Positions 53,173-61,412 of a stretch of 64,000 nucleotides of DNA are shown one piece after another. The position numbers and the translations under genes were made by a program. The stretch is taken from assembly GCF_028826155.1 (NCBI RefSeq), contig NZ_JAQGPN010000003.1:133999-197998 (forward strand). The letters are read 5' to 3'. The notes beneath the pieces were generated by a model. That model did no database searches. It saw nothing but the letters and a program-made list of their open reading frames with translations, and was not told where the DNA came from. The stretch comes from Mesorhizobium shangrilense. Lineage in GTDB: Bacteria > Pseudomonadota > Alphaproteobacteria > Rhizobiales > Rhizobiaceae. How positions within the stretch are numbered: position 1 is the first letter of the stretch; every line of letters starts with the position of its first letter.

Positions 53173-54306
53173 ATGGACTATCGCGATACGCCGGAAGAAG
53201 CGGAGTTCCGCCTGAGCCTCCGCGCCTGGCTCAAGGACAATACGATCGAGGGCTGGCGTGACCTCACCGAGGTGGCGGACGTTCGCAAGCTGCGCAAGGA
53301 ATGGCATCGCAAGCTCTATGCGGCGGGCTACATGGGGCTGAACTGGCCGGTGGAGTATGGCGGACAGGGCCTGTCGCCCATCTATGACGCCATCCTCAAC
53401 GACGAAGCCGGCAAGGCCGATACGCCGCCGCTGCCGGGCATGGTGAACTATCTCGGGCGCGCCATCTTCACCTACGGCAGCGAGGAGCAGAAGAAGCGTT
53501 TCCTGCCCACCTTGCTCAATGGCGAGATCCAGTGGTGCCAGGGGTTCAGCGAGCCGAGTGCGGGCTCCGATCTGGCCTCGCTGCGCACCCGCGCGGTTCG
53601 TGAGGGCGACGAGTACGTCGTCAACGGCCAGAAGATGTGGACGAGCGGTGCGATCCATGCCGACTGGTGCCTGTTGCTGGTGCGCACGGATACGAGCGTG
53701 GCCAAGCACAAGGGGATTTCCTGCCTGCTGACGCCGCTCGAGGTTCCGGGCGTCACCGTGCGTCCCATCGTGCTGCACAGCGGCGAGCCGGAGACGGCGG
53801 AAGTCTTCTTCGACGACGTCAGGATCCCCGCGGAAAACCGCATCGGCGAAGAAGGCGCCGGCTGGAAGATCGCAATGACGACCGTTTCCTACGAGCGGGG
53901 CGCGGCCGACGTCGGGTTCATCTCCAAGCTGCGTCGCACGATCACCGAGCTCGAGGACGCCGCGCGTGAGCGCAATCTCCTTGGCGACCAGGGCATCCGC
54001 AGGAAGCTCGCGCGGGCCTATGTGGACTGCGAGGCGCTGAACTGGAACGTCGCGCGCCAGCTGTCGATGCGCATCAGCGGCCGCGCGCCGGGTCCTGAAG
54101 GGTCGGTCGGCAAGCTCCTGTGGTCGCGCGCCGCCCAGGGCACCATGCATGCGGCGCTCGACATCTTCGGTGCGGACGCCCTGACCGGCGCGCGGGAAGA
54201 GTGGCTGTCCGACTACTTCACCTCGCGTCCGGTGAGCGTCTACGGGGGATCGTCGCAGATCCAGAAGAACATCCTCGCGCGCATGCTGGACATGCCGAAA
54301 GGCTGA
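53173..54306 (+). CDS. acyl-CoA dehydrogenase, catalytic subunit
   Basis: 377 residues from ATG 53173. NWPVEYGGQGLSPIYDAILNDE, QGFSEPSAGSDLASLRTRA (FAD region), KMWTSGAIHADWCLLLVRTD, and SYERGAADVGF with the probable catalytic glutamate. The C-terminal VSVYGGSSQIQKNILARMLDMPKG is standard. Forms a heteromeric FAD enzyme with the preceding subunit and introduces a C=C bond into an acyl-CoA. Confidence 0.93.
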   Translation: MDYRDTPEEAEFRLSLRAWLKDNTIEGWRDLTEVADVRKLRKEWHRKLYAAGYMGLNWPVEYGGQGLSPIYDAILNDEAGKADTPPLPGMVNYLGRAIFTYGSEEQKKRFLPTLLNGEIQWCQGFSEPSAGSDLASLRTRAVREGDEYVVNGQKMWTSGAIHADWCLLLVRTDTSVAKHKGISCLLTPLEVPGVTVRPIVLHSGEPETAEVFFDDVRIPAENRIGEEGAGWKIAMTTVSYERGAADVGFISKLRRTITELEDAARERNLLGDQGIRRKLARAYVDCEALNWNVARQLSMRISGRAPGPEGSVGKLLWSRAAQGTMHAALDIFGADALTGAREEWLSDYFTSRPVSVYGGSSQIQKNILARMLDMPKG

Positions 54307-54393
54307 TCCGCCAGCCCAACCATGAAGACACAGGCCGGAAGGCATGACGACGGGCCGCGCGCTGCGCGCGCCCGAACAGAAAGGAACTGCAGA

Positions 54394-55152
54394 ATGCTTC
54401 TGAAGGACAGAGTGGCGGTCATCACCGGGGCCGGCATGGGCATCGGCCGCGCGGTTGCGGAAGCCTACGCCCGGGAGGGCGCGAAGGTGGCGATCGTGGA
54501 GCGTGACGAAAGCAGCGGCGCTGCGGCGGCCGAGCAACTGAAGGCGGCCGGCCACGAGGCGGCATTCGTCGCGTGCGACGTCGCGGACCGGGAATCGGTC
54601 CTTGCGGCCGCACAGACGGTGCGCTCCACGCTGGGTCCGATCGAAATTCTCGTGAACAATGCCGGTATCACGCGGCCGGCGATGCTGCACAAGATGACGG
54701 TCGAGCAGTGGAATCAGGTGATCGACGTGCATCTGCACGGCAGCTTCCACTGGCTGCAGGCGGTCGTGGAAGAGATGATCGCCGCGCAGTGGGGCCGCAT
54801 CATCTTCACCTCGTCGTCCACGGCGCAGAACGGCTCGGTCGGCCAGATCAACTACTCTGCCGCCAAGAGCGCGGTGCTGGGGATGACGCGCACGGCGGCG
54901 CGCGAACTCGGCAAGCACAACATCCTGGTCAACGCCGTCGCGCCGTCGGCCCCGACCGACATGACCAAGACGGTCATGGAGGACCCGAAGTTCGCCGAGA
55001 TGCGCGCCGTGCAGAAGAAGCTGCATCCGCTGCGCCGCAGCCCGGAACTGGAGGAGGTGGCGCGCCCCTACGTGTTCCTCGCCAGCGAAATGTCTTCGTA
55101 CGTCACCGGCCAGATCGTCTCGATCGACGGCGGCAGCATGCTGGTGCGCTGA
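54394..55152 (+). CDS. short-chain dehydrogenase/reductase, FabG-like
   Basis: 252 residues; AAGGA eight bases before ATG. TGAGMGIGRA, NNAGIT, TSSSTAQNGSVGQINYSAAK (Ser, Tyr, Lys), and C-terminal TGQIVSIDGGSMLVR. Probably oxidises the beta-hydroxyacyl-CoA made by the hydratases. 44 bases from the ligase. Confidence 0.9.
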   Translation: MLLKDRVAVITGAGMGIGRAVAEAYAREGAKVAIVERDESSGAAAAEQLKAAGHEAAFVACDVADRESVLAAAQTVRSTLGPIEILVNNAGITRPAMLHKMTVEQWNQVIDVHLHGSFHWLQAVVEEMIAAQWGRIIFTSSSTAQNGSVGQINYSAAKSAVLGMTRTAARELGKHNILVNAVAPSAPTDMTKTVMEDPKFAEMRAVQKKLHPLRRSPELEEVARPYVFLASEMSSYVTGQIVSIDGGSMLVR

Positions 55153-55196
55153 CGCGTCGGCATCACCGCCAGGACATCAAATCACGGGAGGAATTC

Positions 55197-57356
55197 GTGT
55201 TGGACATCAACAAAACGCACGCGGCCGATATTGCGTCCAATGAGAGGGCTGCCTGCGCTGCCGACAACATGGCGCGCCTGCTGTCGCCGCGGTCGATCGC
55301 CATGGTCGGCGCGTCCAACAATATGGTCGGCATCGGCGGCCGCGTATTCGCGAACCTGTCGCGTGCCTTCAAGGGGCCGCTCTATCCGATCAATCCGCGC
55401 GATCCGGAGATCCAGGGCCACAAGGCGTACAAGCAAGTGGGCGACCTTCCCGAAGTCCCCGACATGGTGGTGATCGCCGTGGCCGCCGAACATGCGGTTG
55501 GGGCGTTCGAGGCATGTGCCGAAGCCGGGATCGGCGGCGCCGTCATCCTGACGTCGGGCTTTGCCGAAGCGGGCGACGAAGGCAAGGAGATGCAGGCCGA
55601 GATCTCGCGCATCATTGCGCGGACCGGCATTCGGGCCATCGGGCCGAATTGCATCGGCTACCTCAACGTGGCCGGCGGCGTGATGGCCAACTTCGCCCTG
55701 TCGCCGACGGAACCCATCCCCGATTTCGGCCGGGTGGCGCTCGTCTCGCAGAGCGGCGGCTTTGGCTCGTATCTGGTGACCAAGGCGCTGGTCGCCGGGC
55801 TTGGCGTCGGCTGGTATGTCAGCACGGGCAACGAGGTCGACGTGAACGTGACGGGGGCGCTTCGCTACCTCGTCGATCGCGACGACGTCGGCGTTCTGCT
55901 CGCCTTCTGCGAAACCCTGCGCGATCCGGACGTGTTCGTCGAGACTGCCCGACGTGCCGCCGAACTCGACAAGCCGATGATCCTGCTCAAGGCCGGTCGT
56001 TCGGAAGAGGCCGCCCGCGCCGCAGTCAGTCACACGGCGTCGGTGGTCGGCTCTGCCGAAGTCTTTGATGCTGTCTGCCGTCAGTACGGGGTCATCGTCG
56101 CGGAAACGATGGAGGAAATGCTGGACCTGGCGCTGATGTTCCAGGACGGCAGGAGGCTGAAGAATGGCCGCACCGTGATCATGACGTCGTCGGGCGGCGC
56201 CGGTGTGCTGCTGGCGGACGAGGGTGCGCGCGCCGGGCTCTCCATTCCCGAGCTTCCGGCCGAAGAGCAGGAGCTGATCGCCTCGAAGATGCCGCAGCCA
56301 TTCTTCGGCAGCGCCGCAAACCCGATCGACACGACGGCGCAGATCAGCGCGCGGCCGACAGCCTTGGCGGAGGTGCTCGATATCCTGCGCACGTCGCCCT
56401 CGATCGATGTCGTCACGGGCGTCGTGTGGGCGCAGGCGACCAGCCAGGTCGAGACCTTCATCCACGTTCACAGGAACACCGACAAGGTCTGCGCGGTCCT
56501 CTCGAACGGCCATAGCGACCTGCTCAATCAGGCGAAGGTGCCCTACTATACCGATCCCCGCCGGCTGATGCATGCCGTCGGCACGCTCCACCGCTATTCC
56601 ACGCGTCCCGCCCTCAGCCAAACGGATTTCAGCGTCGACACGGCGCGGCAGGAGCGGGTTCGCAAGCTGCTCGCCGACGTGCCGCAAGGCGAAAACGCGC
56701 TGATGGAGCATCAGGGCAAGCGCATCCTCGCCGAATATGGCGTCCATGTGACCCGTGAGGAGTTCGTATCCACGCCGCAGCAGGCCGCAGCCGCCGCCGA
56801 AAGGATCGGCGGAAAGGTGGTCATCAAGGCGATGTCGTACGACATCCCCCACAAGTCGGAGATGGGCGCGGTCAGGCTGGGTCTGCATGGCGGCGCCGAA
56901 GTCGGCCAGGCGACGTCCGAGATGCTCTCCGAGGTGTCTGCGAAGGCCCCGGATGCGACCGTTGCCGGTGTGCTCGTCCAGGAGATGGTGCCGGCTCGCT
57001 TCGAGCTCTCCTGCGGCATGCAGCGCGACCCGATCTTCGGGCCCATGGTCGCGATCACGCTCGGTGGCATCCTGATCGAGATCCTCGCTGAGGCGACGCT
57101 GCTGCGCGCTCCATTCGACAGGGCGACAGCGATGGAGGCCATTGGCCGGCTCTGCGAAGGCAGGCTGATGGGCGGCACGCGCGGCCTGACCGCATCGGAG
57201 GCAGCGCAAGTGGCCGATATCGCGGTGGGCCTCGGGCAACTGGCGATGGAACAGCCGACGATCGTCGAGGTGGATGTCAATCCGGTGCGGGTGGACAAGG
57301 GTGCGGCCATTGCTGCGGATGCCCTGATCGTTCTTGGGGAGACGGACAATGGTTGA
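55197..57356 (+). CDS. NDP-forming acyl-CoA synthetase (ADP-forming acetate-CoA ligase family)
   Basis: 719 residues from GTG 55197 (GGGAGG five bases upstream). Domains: CoA-binding Rossmann (about 25-150, PRSIAMVGASNNMVGIGGRV), succinyl-CoA-ligase-like (about 170-470) with GNEVDV at 211-216 and active-site His279 in SHTASVVGS, then ATP-grasp (about 490-719) with VVIKAMSYDIPHKSEMGAV and VEVDVNPVRV. It links ATP hydrolysis to CoA thioester formation through a phosphohistidine. In a breakdown operon it can activate the substrate acid. Overlaps the next gene by eight bases. Confidence 0.92.
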   Translation: MLDINKTHAADIASNERAACAADNMARLLSPRSIAMVGASNNMVGIGGRVFANLSRAFKGPLYPINPRDPEIQGHKAYKQVGDLPEVPDMVVIAVAAEHAVGAFEACAEAGIGGAVILTSGFAEAGDEGKEMQAEISRIIARTGIRAIGPNCIGYLNVAGGVMANFALSPTEPIPDFGRVALVSQSGGFGSYLVTKALVAGLGVGWYVSTGNEVDVNVTGALRYLVDRDDVGVLLAFCETLRDPDVFVETARRAAELDKPMILLKAGRSEEAARAAVSHTASVVGSAEVFDAVCRQYGVIVAETMEEMLDLALMFQDGRRLKNGRTVIMTSSGGAGVLLADEGARAGLSIPELPAEEQELIASKMPQPFFGSAANPIDTTAQISARPTALAEVLDILRTSPSIDVVTGVVWAQATSQVETFIHVHRNTDKVCAVLSNGHSDLLNQAKVPYYTDPRRLMHAVGTLHRYSTRPALSQTDFSVDTARQERVRKLLADVPQGENALMEHQGKRILAEYGVHVTREEFVSTPQQAAAAAERIGGKVVIKAMSYDIPHKSEMGAVRLGLHGGAEVGQATSEMLSEVSAKAPDATVAGVLVQEMVPARFELSCGMQRDPIFGPMVAITLGGILIEILAEATLLRAPFDRATAMEAIGRLCEGRLMGGTRGLTASEAAQVADIAVGLGQLAMEQPTIVEVDVNPVRVDKGAAIAADALIVLGETDNG

Positions 57357-57813
57357 CCGCTCCGCCCTCGGGCACGAGTTCCCGCCCTACCGGCTGCATG
57401 TCGAGCGCGGCAAGATCGCGGAGTTCGCCCGTTCCATCCTCAGCGAGGAGCAGATCTACTACTCGACTGAAGGTGCGCGTGCGGCTGGCTTCGAAGACGT
57501 TCCGGTCCCGCCAACCTTCAGCGCCGTCGAGTCGCACTGGAACCGCAACCGGCAGGATGTCCTGAAGCTCGACCTGCGGCGCGTGCTCGCCGGCGGGTGC
57601 GAGTGGGAATACCTGAAGCCGGTGGTCGCCGGCGAGGTCCTGACGGTGCGCAGCCGGATCGCCGACATCCACACCAAGATGAGCAAACGCGGGCCGATGA
57701 CGGTGGTCGTGCGCGAGACGCGCTTCGACAACGAGGCGGGCGACACCGCCTTCATCGCGCGGAGCACGGTTCTCGAGATGCCGCCGCGAGACCAGGGGAA
57801 TGACGCCGCATGA
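57349..57813 (+). CDS. MaoC-like hotdog protein, FAS1-type N-terminal (non-catalytic partner)
   Basis: 154 residues. SEEQIYYSTEGARAAGFEDVPVPPTFSAVESHW resembles the FAS1-like dehydratase N-terminal hotdog, which lacks the catalytic DxNPIH motif. Such subunits pair with a MaoC protein that has it, as in the ChsH2/ChsH1 hydratase. Overlaps both neighbours. Confidence 0.85.
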   Translation: MVDRSALGHEFPPYRLHVERGKIAEFARSILSEEQIYYSTEGARAAGFEDVPVPPTFSAVESHWNRNRQDVLKLDLRRVLAGGCEWEYLKPVVAGEVLTVRSRIADIHTKMSKRGPMTVVVRETRFDNEAGDTAFIARSTVLEMPPRDQGNDAA

Positions 57814-58253
57814 CCATGGCAGCGACCAACGAACAGCCGAGGCTTGCGGGGCGCGTCCTCGAGGAGGGCCGTGTCGGCCCGCTCACGCGGACGCATTTCG
57901 TGCGCTATGCCGGAGCCGGCGGCGATTTCAATCCGATCCACCACGATGACGAGTTTGCCCGCTCGGCGGGTTACCCGAGCGTCTTCGGCCACGGCATGCT
58001 CACGGCGGGCCTGCTTTCCGATTTCGTCGTGCAGCGTTTCGGTCTGCACAACCTTCGGCGCTTCTCGGTCCGCTATGTCGGGCAGGTCTGGCCGGGCGAC
58101 GTGCTCGTGTTCTCCGGGCATTCGATCGCTGCGGCGGAAGGGGAGGACCCGCGCCGCGCGGCCTATGAGCTGAAGGTTGAACGGATCGGCCCGGACGGCC
58201 AGCGGAACACAGTGCTGACCGGCGGCGCGACCGTCGCGGGGGAGGATGCCTGA
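57810..58253 (+). CDS. MaoC family enoyl-CoA hydratase
   Basis: 147 residues. GGDFNPIHHDDEFARSAGYPSVFGHGMLTAGLLSDF holds the hydratase-2 motif (Asp39, His44). It adds water to an enoyl-CoA, with the preceding hotdog subunit as likely partner. ATGA overlap on one side; the end shares a base with the next start (TGATG). Confidence 0.92.
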   Translation: MTMAATNEQPRLAGRVLEEGRVGPLTRTHFVRYAGAGGDFNPIHHDDEFARSAGYPSVFGHGMLTAGLLSDFVVQRFGLHNLRRFSVRYVGQVWPGDVLVFSGHSIAAAEGEDPRRAAYELKVERIGPDGQRNTVLTGGATVAGEDA

Positions 58254-58636
58254 TGACCAACTTTCGTGAACTGGCGCCATATCGGGGGTATCTCGACGGT
58301 TTGGCCAGGGGCGTGCTGCGCTTCATGCGCTGCAACGCCTGTGAATCGTCCTTCTTCCCGCCGCGCATCGCCTGCACGAAATGCGGCTCTCCCGACGTCG
58401 CCTGGAGCGACAGCGAGGGCAGGGGAACCGTCTATTCGGCGACGCAGATCGGCGAACCAGGCTCCGCCTACAACGTGGTCCTCATCGACGTCGACGAGGG
58501 CTTCCGGCTGATGAGCACGGTGCCCGGAGTTCCGGACGCGCCCCCGATCGGGCTGCGTGTGCGTGCGAGCGTCGAGGCGGGAACTGCGGACAAGGCGCCC
58601 CGTCTCGTTTTCCATCCCGAGGGAGACCCCACATGA
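58253..58636 (+). CDS. DUF35 zinc-ribbon/OB-fold protein
   Basis: 127 residues. The zinc ribbon has cysteines 27, 30, 41 and 44 (CNAC ... CTKC), followed by the OB-fold GRGTVYSATQIG..GSAYNVVLIDVDEG. DUF35 proteins bind thiolase-like partners and acyl-CoA; in ChsH2-Ltp2 the DUF35 domain is needed for the aldolase. Sits directly before the thiolase gene, overlapping by four bases. Confidence 0.93.
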   Translation: MTNFRELAPYRGYLDGLARGVLRFMRCNACESSFFPPRIACTKCGSPDVAWSDSEGRGTVYSATQIGEPGSAYNVVLIDVDEGFRLMSTVPGVPDAPPIGLRVRASVEAGTADKAPRLVFHPEGDPT

Positions 58637-59802
58637 GCGGGCTTGATCTTCGCGGCGCGACCGCCATCGTCGGCGTGGCCGAATCCGATCTGGGCAGCGT
58701 CGGTCCCGACCGCTTCGCCGTCGACCTCGCGGCGCAGGCCGCGGTGGCTGCGCTGGACGACGCCGGTCTCAGCACCCGGGACGTGGATGCGCTCTACAGC
58801 ATCGTGCCGAGCTTCGGGCCCAATCTCAATCTGGGCGAATATCTGGGCATCCGCCCGCGGGTGACCGGCGGGGCGAACATCGGCGGCAGCGCCTTCGTCT
58901 CGCACCTCTATCATGCCACCATGGCGCTGGCGGCGGGACAGTGCGACGTCGCGCTGATCGCCTATGGCAGCACGCCCCGCGCCGACAGGCAGCGTCCTGC
59001 GCGCGCTGCAGGCATTCCCGAAACGCCGAACTATCAGGAGGCCTACAAGCCGCGCGATCCCGTCTCGGGATACGCTCTCGTCGCCGCCCGCCACATGCAT
59101 GAGTTCGGCACCACTCGCGAGCAGCTTGCCGACGTGGCGATCGCCGCGCGGGAATGGGCGAAACTGAACCCGGTCGCCTACAGCCATGGCGAGCCGTCCC
59201 TGACGCGCGGCGATGTGCTCGGCAGCCGCATGGTCTCAACGCCGCTCACGGTTCGCGACTGCTGCCTCGTCACGGATGGCGGCGGCGCGCTGGTGGTGAC
59301 GCGGGCGGATCGGGCCAAGAACACCCGCAAGGCGCCGGCCTACTTCCTCGGTGCGGGAGAGGCGCATTATCACCGCCATATCTCCAGCATGCCCGATCTC
59401 ACGGCAAGCGCAGCGGTCGACTCGTCCGCCCGCGCCTACAAGATGGCCGGTCTCGGCCCTGCCGACATCGACGTGGTGCAGCTCTACGACGCCTTCACGA
59501 TCAACACGATCATGTTCCTCGAGGACCTTGGTTTCTGCGCCAAGGGAGAGGGCGGCGCCTTCGTGGAGGGCGGGCGCATCGCGCCCGGCGGCTCGCTTCC
59601 GGTCAACACGAATGGAGGCGGGCTCTCGTATTGCCACCCGGGCATGTACGGTATCTTCACGCTGATCGAAGCCGTGCGACAGCTTCGCGGAGAGGCGGGC
59701 GCGCGGCAGGTCAAGGGCGCCGAAATCGCCCTGGCCCACGGCAATGGCGGACAGTTCTCCAGCCAGGTCACGGCAATTCTCGGCACGGGAGCAGCCCTGT
59801 GA
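58633..59802 (+). CDS. thiolase-superfamily protein, Ltp2/SCP2-like, without the nucleophilic cysteine
   Basis: 389 residues. IVGVAESDLG, YSIVPSFGPNLNLGEYLGI, and the C-terminal NGGGLSYCHPGMYGIFTLIEAVRQL with HGNGGQFSSQ are SCP2-thiolase features. Where thiolases have their reactive cysteine (near residue 86), this protein reads GGANIGGSAFVS, so it is unlikely to be a normal thiolase. Ltp2-type retro-aldolases share this loss and work with a DUF35 partner. A retro-aldol C-C cleavage of a beta-hydroxyacyl-CoA is a reasonable proposal. Confidence 0.88.
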   Translation: MSGLDLRGATAIVGVAESDLGSVGPDRFAVDLAAQAAVAALDDAGLSTRDVDALYSIVPSFGPNLNLGEYLGIRPRVTGGANIGGSAFVSHLYHATMALAAGQCDVALIAYGSTPRADRQRPARAAGIPETPNYQEAYKPRDPVSGYALVAARHMHEFGTTREQLADVAIAAREWAKLNPVAYSHGEPSLTRGDVLGSRMVSTPLTVRDCCLVTDGGGALVVTRADRAKNTRKAPAYFLGAGEAHYHRHISSMPDLTASAAVDSSARAYKMAGLGPADIDVVQLYDAFTINTIMFLEDLGFCAKGEGGAFVEGGRIAPGGSLPVNTNGGGLSYCHPGMYGIFTLIEAVRQLRGEAGARQVKGAEIALAHGNGGQFSSQVTAILGTGAAL

Positions 59803-60566
59803 GCGAGACGGCGGACTGCATCAGGCTCGAACGCTCCGGATCGGTGCTGCTCGTCGTGCTCAACCGGCCCGACGCATTCAACGCGATCAACGCGGACATG
59901 CATCGCGCCCTCTCGCAGGCCTGGCACGAGGCGTCCGACGACGCGGTGCGCGCCGTGGTCGTCACCGGTGAGGGGCGGGGTTTCTGCGCCGGCGCCGACC
60001 TGAAATCCTCGGGCAGCGGGTCGCCGGCGACGAGCGGCCTGCGCCATACGTTCAACCCCCACATGCTCGCCTACGCCGCGCTGCGCAAGCCGGTCATCGC
60101 CGCGATCAACGGCGCGGCCGCGGGCGCCGGACTGGCGCTCGCCTTCGGCGCGGACATCCGCATCGGTTCGCCGCAGGCGAAGTTCGTCCCCGCCTTCGTC
60201 GATATCGGCCTCGCTCCCGACGCCGGCAGCTCATACTTCGTGACCAGGGTGCTCGGCTATTCGCGAGCTTTCGACTGGCTGACGTCCGGCCGGCGGCTCG
60301 ACGCCCAGATCGCTCTCGAGATGGGCATCCTGCGCGAGATCGTGGAGCCCGACCAACTCCGCGACAGGGCGCTGGCCGTGGCCGAGGATCTGGCGTCAAA
60401 GCCCGGTCAGGCAGTCAACCTGACCAAGGAGCTTCTGGCCCAGGCGAGCGCCAGGGGTCTTGCCGCACAACTCGAGGCGGAGGCCGCCGCCCAGCGGCTC
60501 GCCATCGCCGATCCCGACCGCGCGGCGGCGCGCGCACGCGTCGTCACCCGCATCTCCAGCAAATGA
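59799..60566 (+). CDS. enoyl-CoA hydratase/isomerase family protein (PaaG-like)
   Basis: 255 residues from GTG overlapping the previous stop. NRPDAFNAINADMH, oxyanion-hole GEGRGFCAGADLK, and AGLALAFGADIRIGSPQAKFVPAFVDIGLAPDAGSSYFVTRVLG. The GLAPDAGSS pattern with aspartate is that of the PaaG isomerases and related crotonases, rather than a two-glutamate hydratase. Confidence 0.9.
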   Translation: MSETADCIRLERSGSVLLVVLNRPDAFNAINADMHRALSQAWHEASDDAVRAVVVTGEGRGFCAGADLKSSGSGSPATSGLRHTFNPHMLAYAALRKPVIAAINGAAAGAGLALAFGADIRIGSPQAKFVPAFVDIGLAPDAGSSYFVTRVLGYSRAFDWLTSGRRLDAQIALEMGILREIVEPDQLRDRALAVAEDLASKPGQAVNLTKELLAQASARGLAAQLEAEAAAQRLAIADPDRAAARARVVTRISSK

Positions 60567-60580
60567 TCAGGAGGCACCAA

Positions 60581-61396
60581 GTGTCCGACTACGACCGGTT
60601 CGAAACGATCCTGGCCTCGCAAGCCGACGGTGTCCTCACGCTGACGCTCAACCGCCCCGACAGCCTGAACGCGGTGGGAGGCGACATGCATGTGGGGCTC
60701 GAGCATATCTTCCGCGAAGTTGCCGGTGACAAGAGCGTCCGCGCCGTTCTGCTGACCGGGGCCGGCCGGGCCTTCTGCGTCGGCGGCGACGTGAAGGGGT
60801 TCGCCGCCAAGCCGGAGCCCCAGGCCACGCCTTCGCCTGGACAGCGCGTCTTCGATTTTCCGACCAGCCCGCTCAGCCTGGTCAACGCGATGCTGGATGT
60901 GCCGCAGCCGACGGTCTGCGCCCTCCAGGGCTACGCGATGGGCCTCGGCGCGACGATCGCGCTGTTGTGCGACGTGGTGCTTGCCGCGGACGACGCCCAG
61001 ATCGCGGATACGCATGTGCCAGTCGGGCTCGTCGCCGGCGATGGCGGCGCCCTTCTCTGGCCGCTCAACATGTCCTTCGCCTCGGCCAAGTACTATCTCA
61101 TGACCGGTGAGCGCATCTCCGGGCAGGAAGCGGCAAGGGTCGGCCTGGTCCACCGCAGCGTCGCTGCGGACAGGCTTCGCGAAGAGGCGGAGCTGGTCGC
61201 GCGCAAGCTCGCGAGCCTGCCGCCCCTGGCCGTGCAGGGCACCAAGAAGACCTTGAACCGCATCGCCAAGGCGCGGAGCGCCGAAGTGATGGAGACGGGC
61301 CTGCTCTACGAGGCCGCGACCTTCCTCAGCGAGGATCACCGCGAAGCCATCGCCGCATTCGCCGAAAAGCGCCCCGGCGCCTACTCGGGCCGGTAG
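60581..61396 (+). CDS. enoyl-CoA hydratase/isomerase family protein
   Basis: 271 residues from GTG 60581, chosen because AGGAGG lies six bases upstream; the ATG at 60563 overlaps the previous stop and is less likely. GAGRAFCVGGDVKGF, then LQGYAMGLGATIALLCDVVLAADDAQIADTHVPVGLVAGDGGALLWP. The crotonase fold with a GDGGA motif. May act on a different chain stage from the neighbouring crotonase. Confidence 0.9.
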   Translation: MSDYDRFETILASQADGVLTLTLNRPDSLNAVGGDMHVGLEHIFREVAGDKSVRAVLLTGAGRAFCVGGDVKGFAAKPEPQATPSPGQRVFDFPTSPLSLVNAMLDVPQPTVCALQGYAMGLGATIALLCDVVLAADDAQIADTHVPVGLVAGDGGALLWPLNMSFASAKYYLMTGERISGQEAARVGLVHRSVAADRLREEAELVARKLASLPPLAVQGTKKTLNRIAKARSAEVMETGLLYEAATFLSEDHREAIAAFAEKRPGAYSGR

Positions 61397-61412
61397 CGCC
61401 AAGACCCCACGA

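Noticed and set aside
53092..55026. Antisense frame of 644 codons opposite the dehydrogenase and SDR genes
   Set aside because: Covers two well-supported forward genes, with His/Asp/Gly-rich shadow composition.
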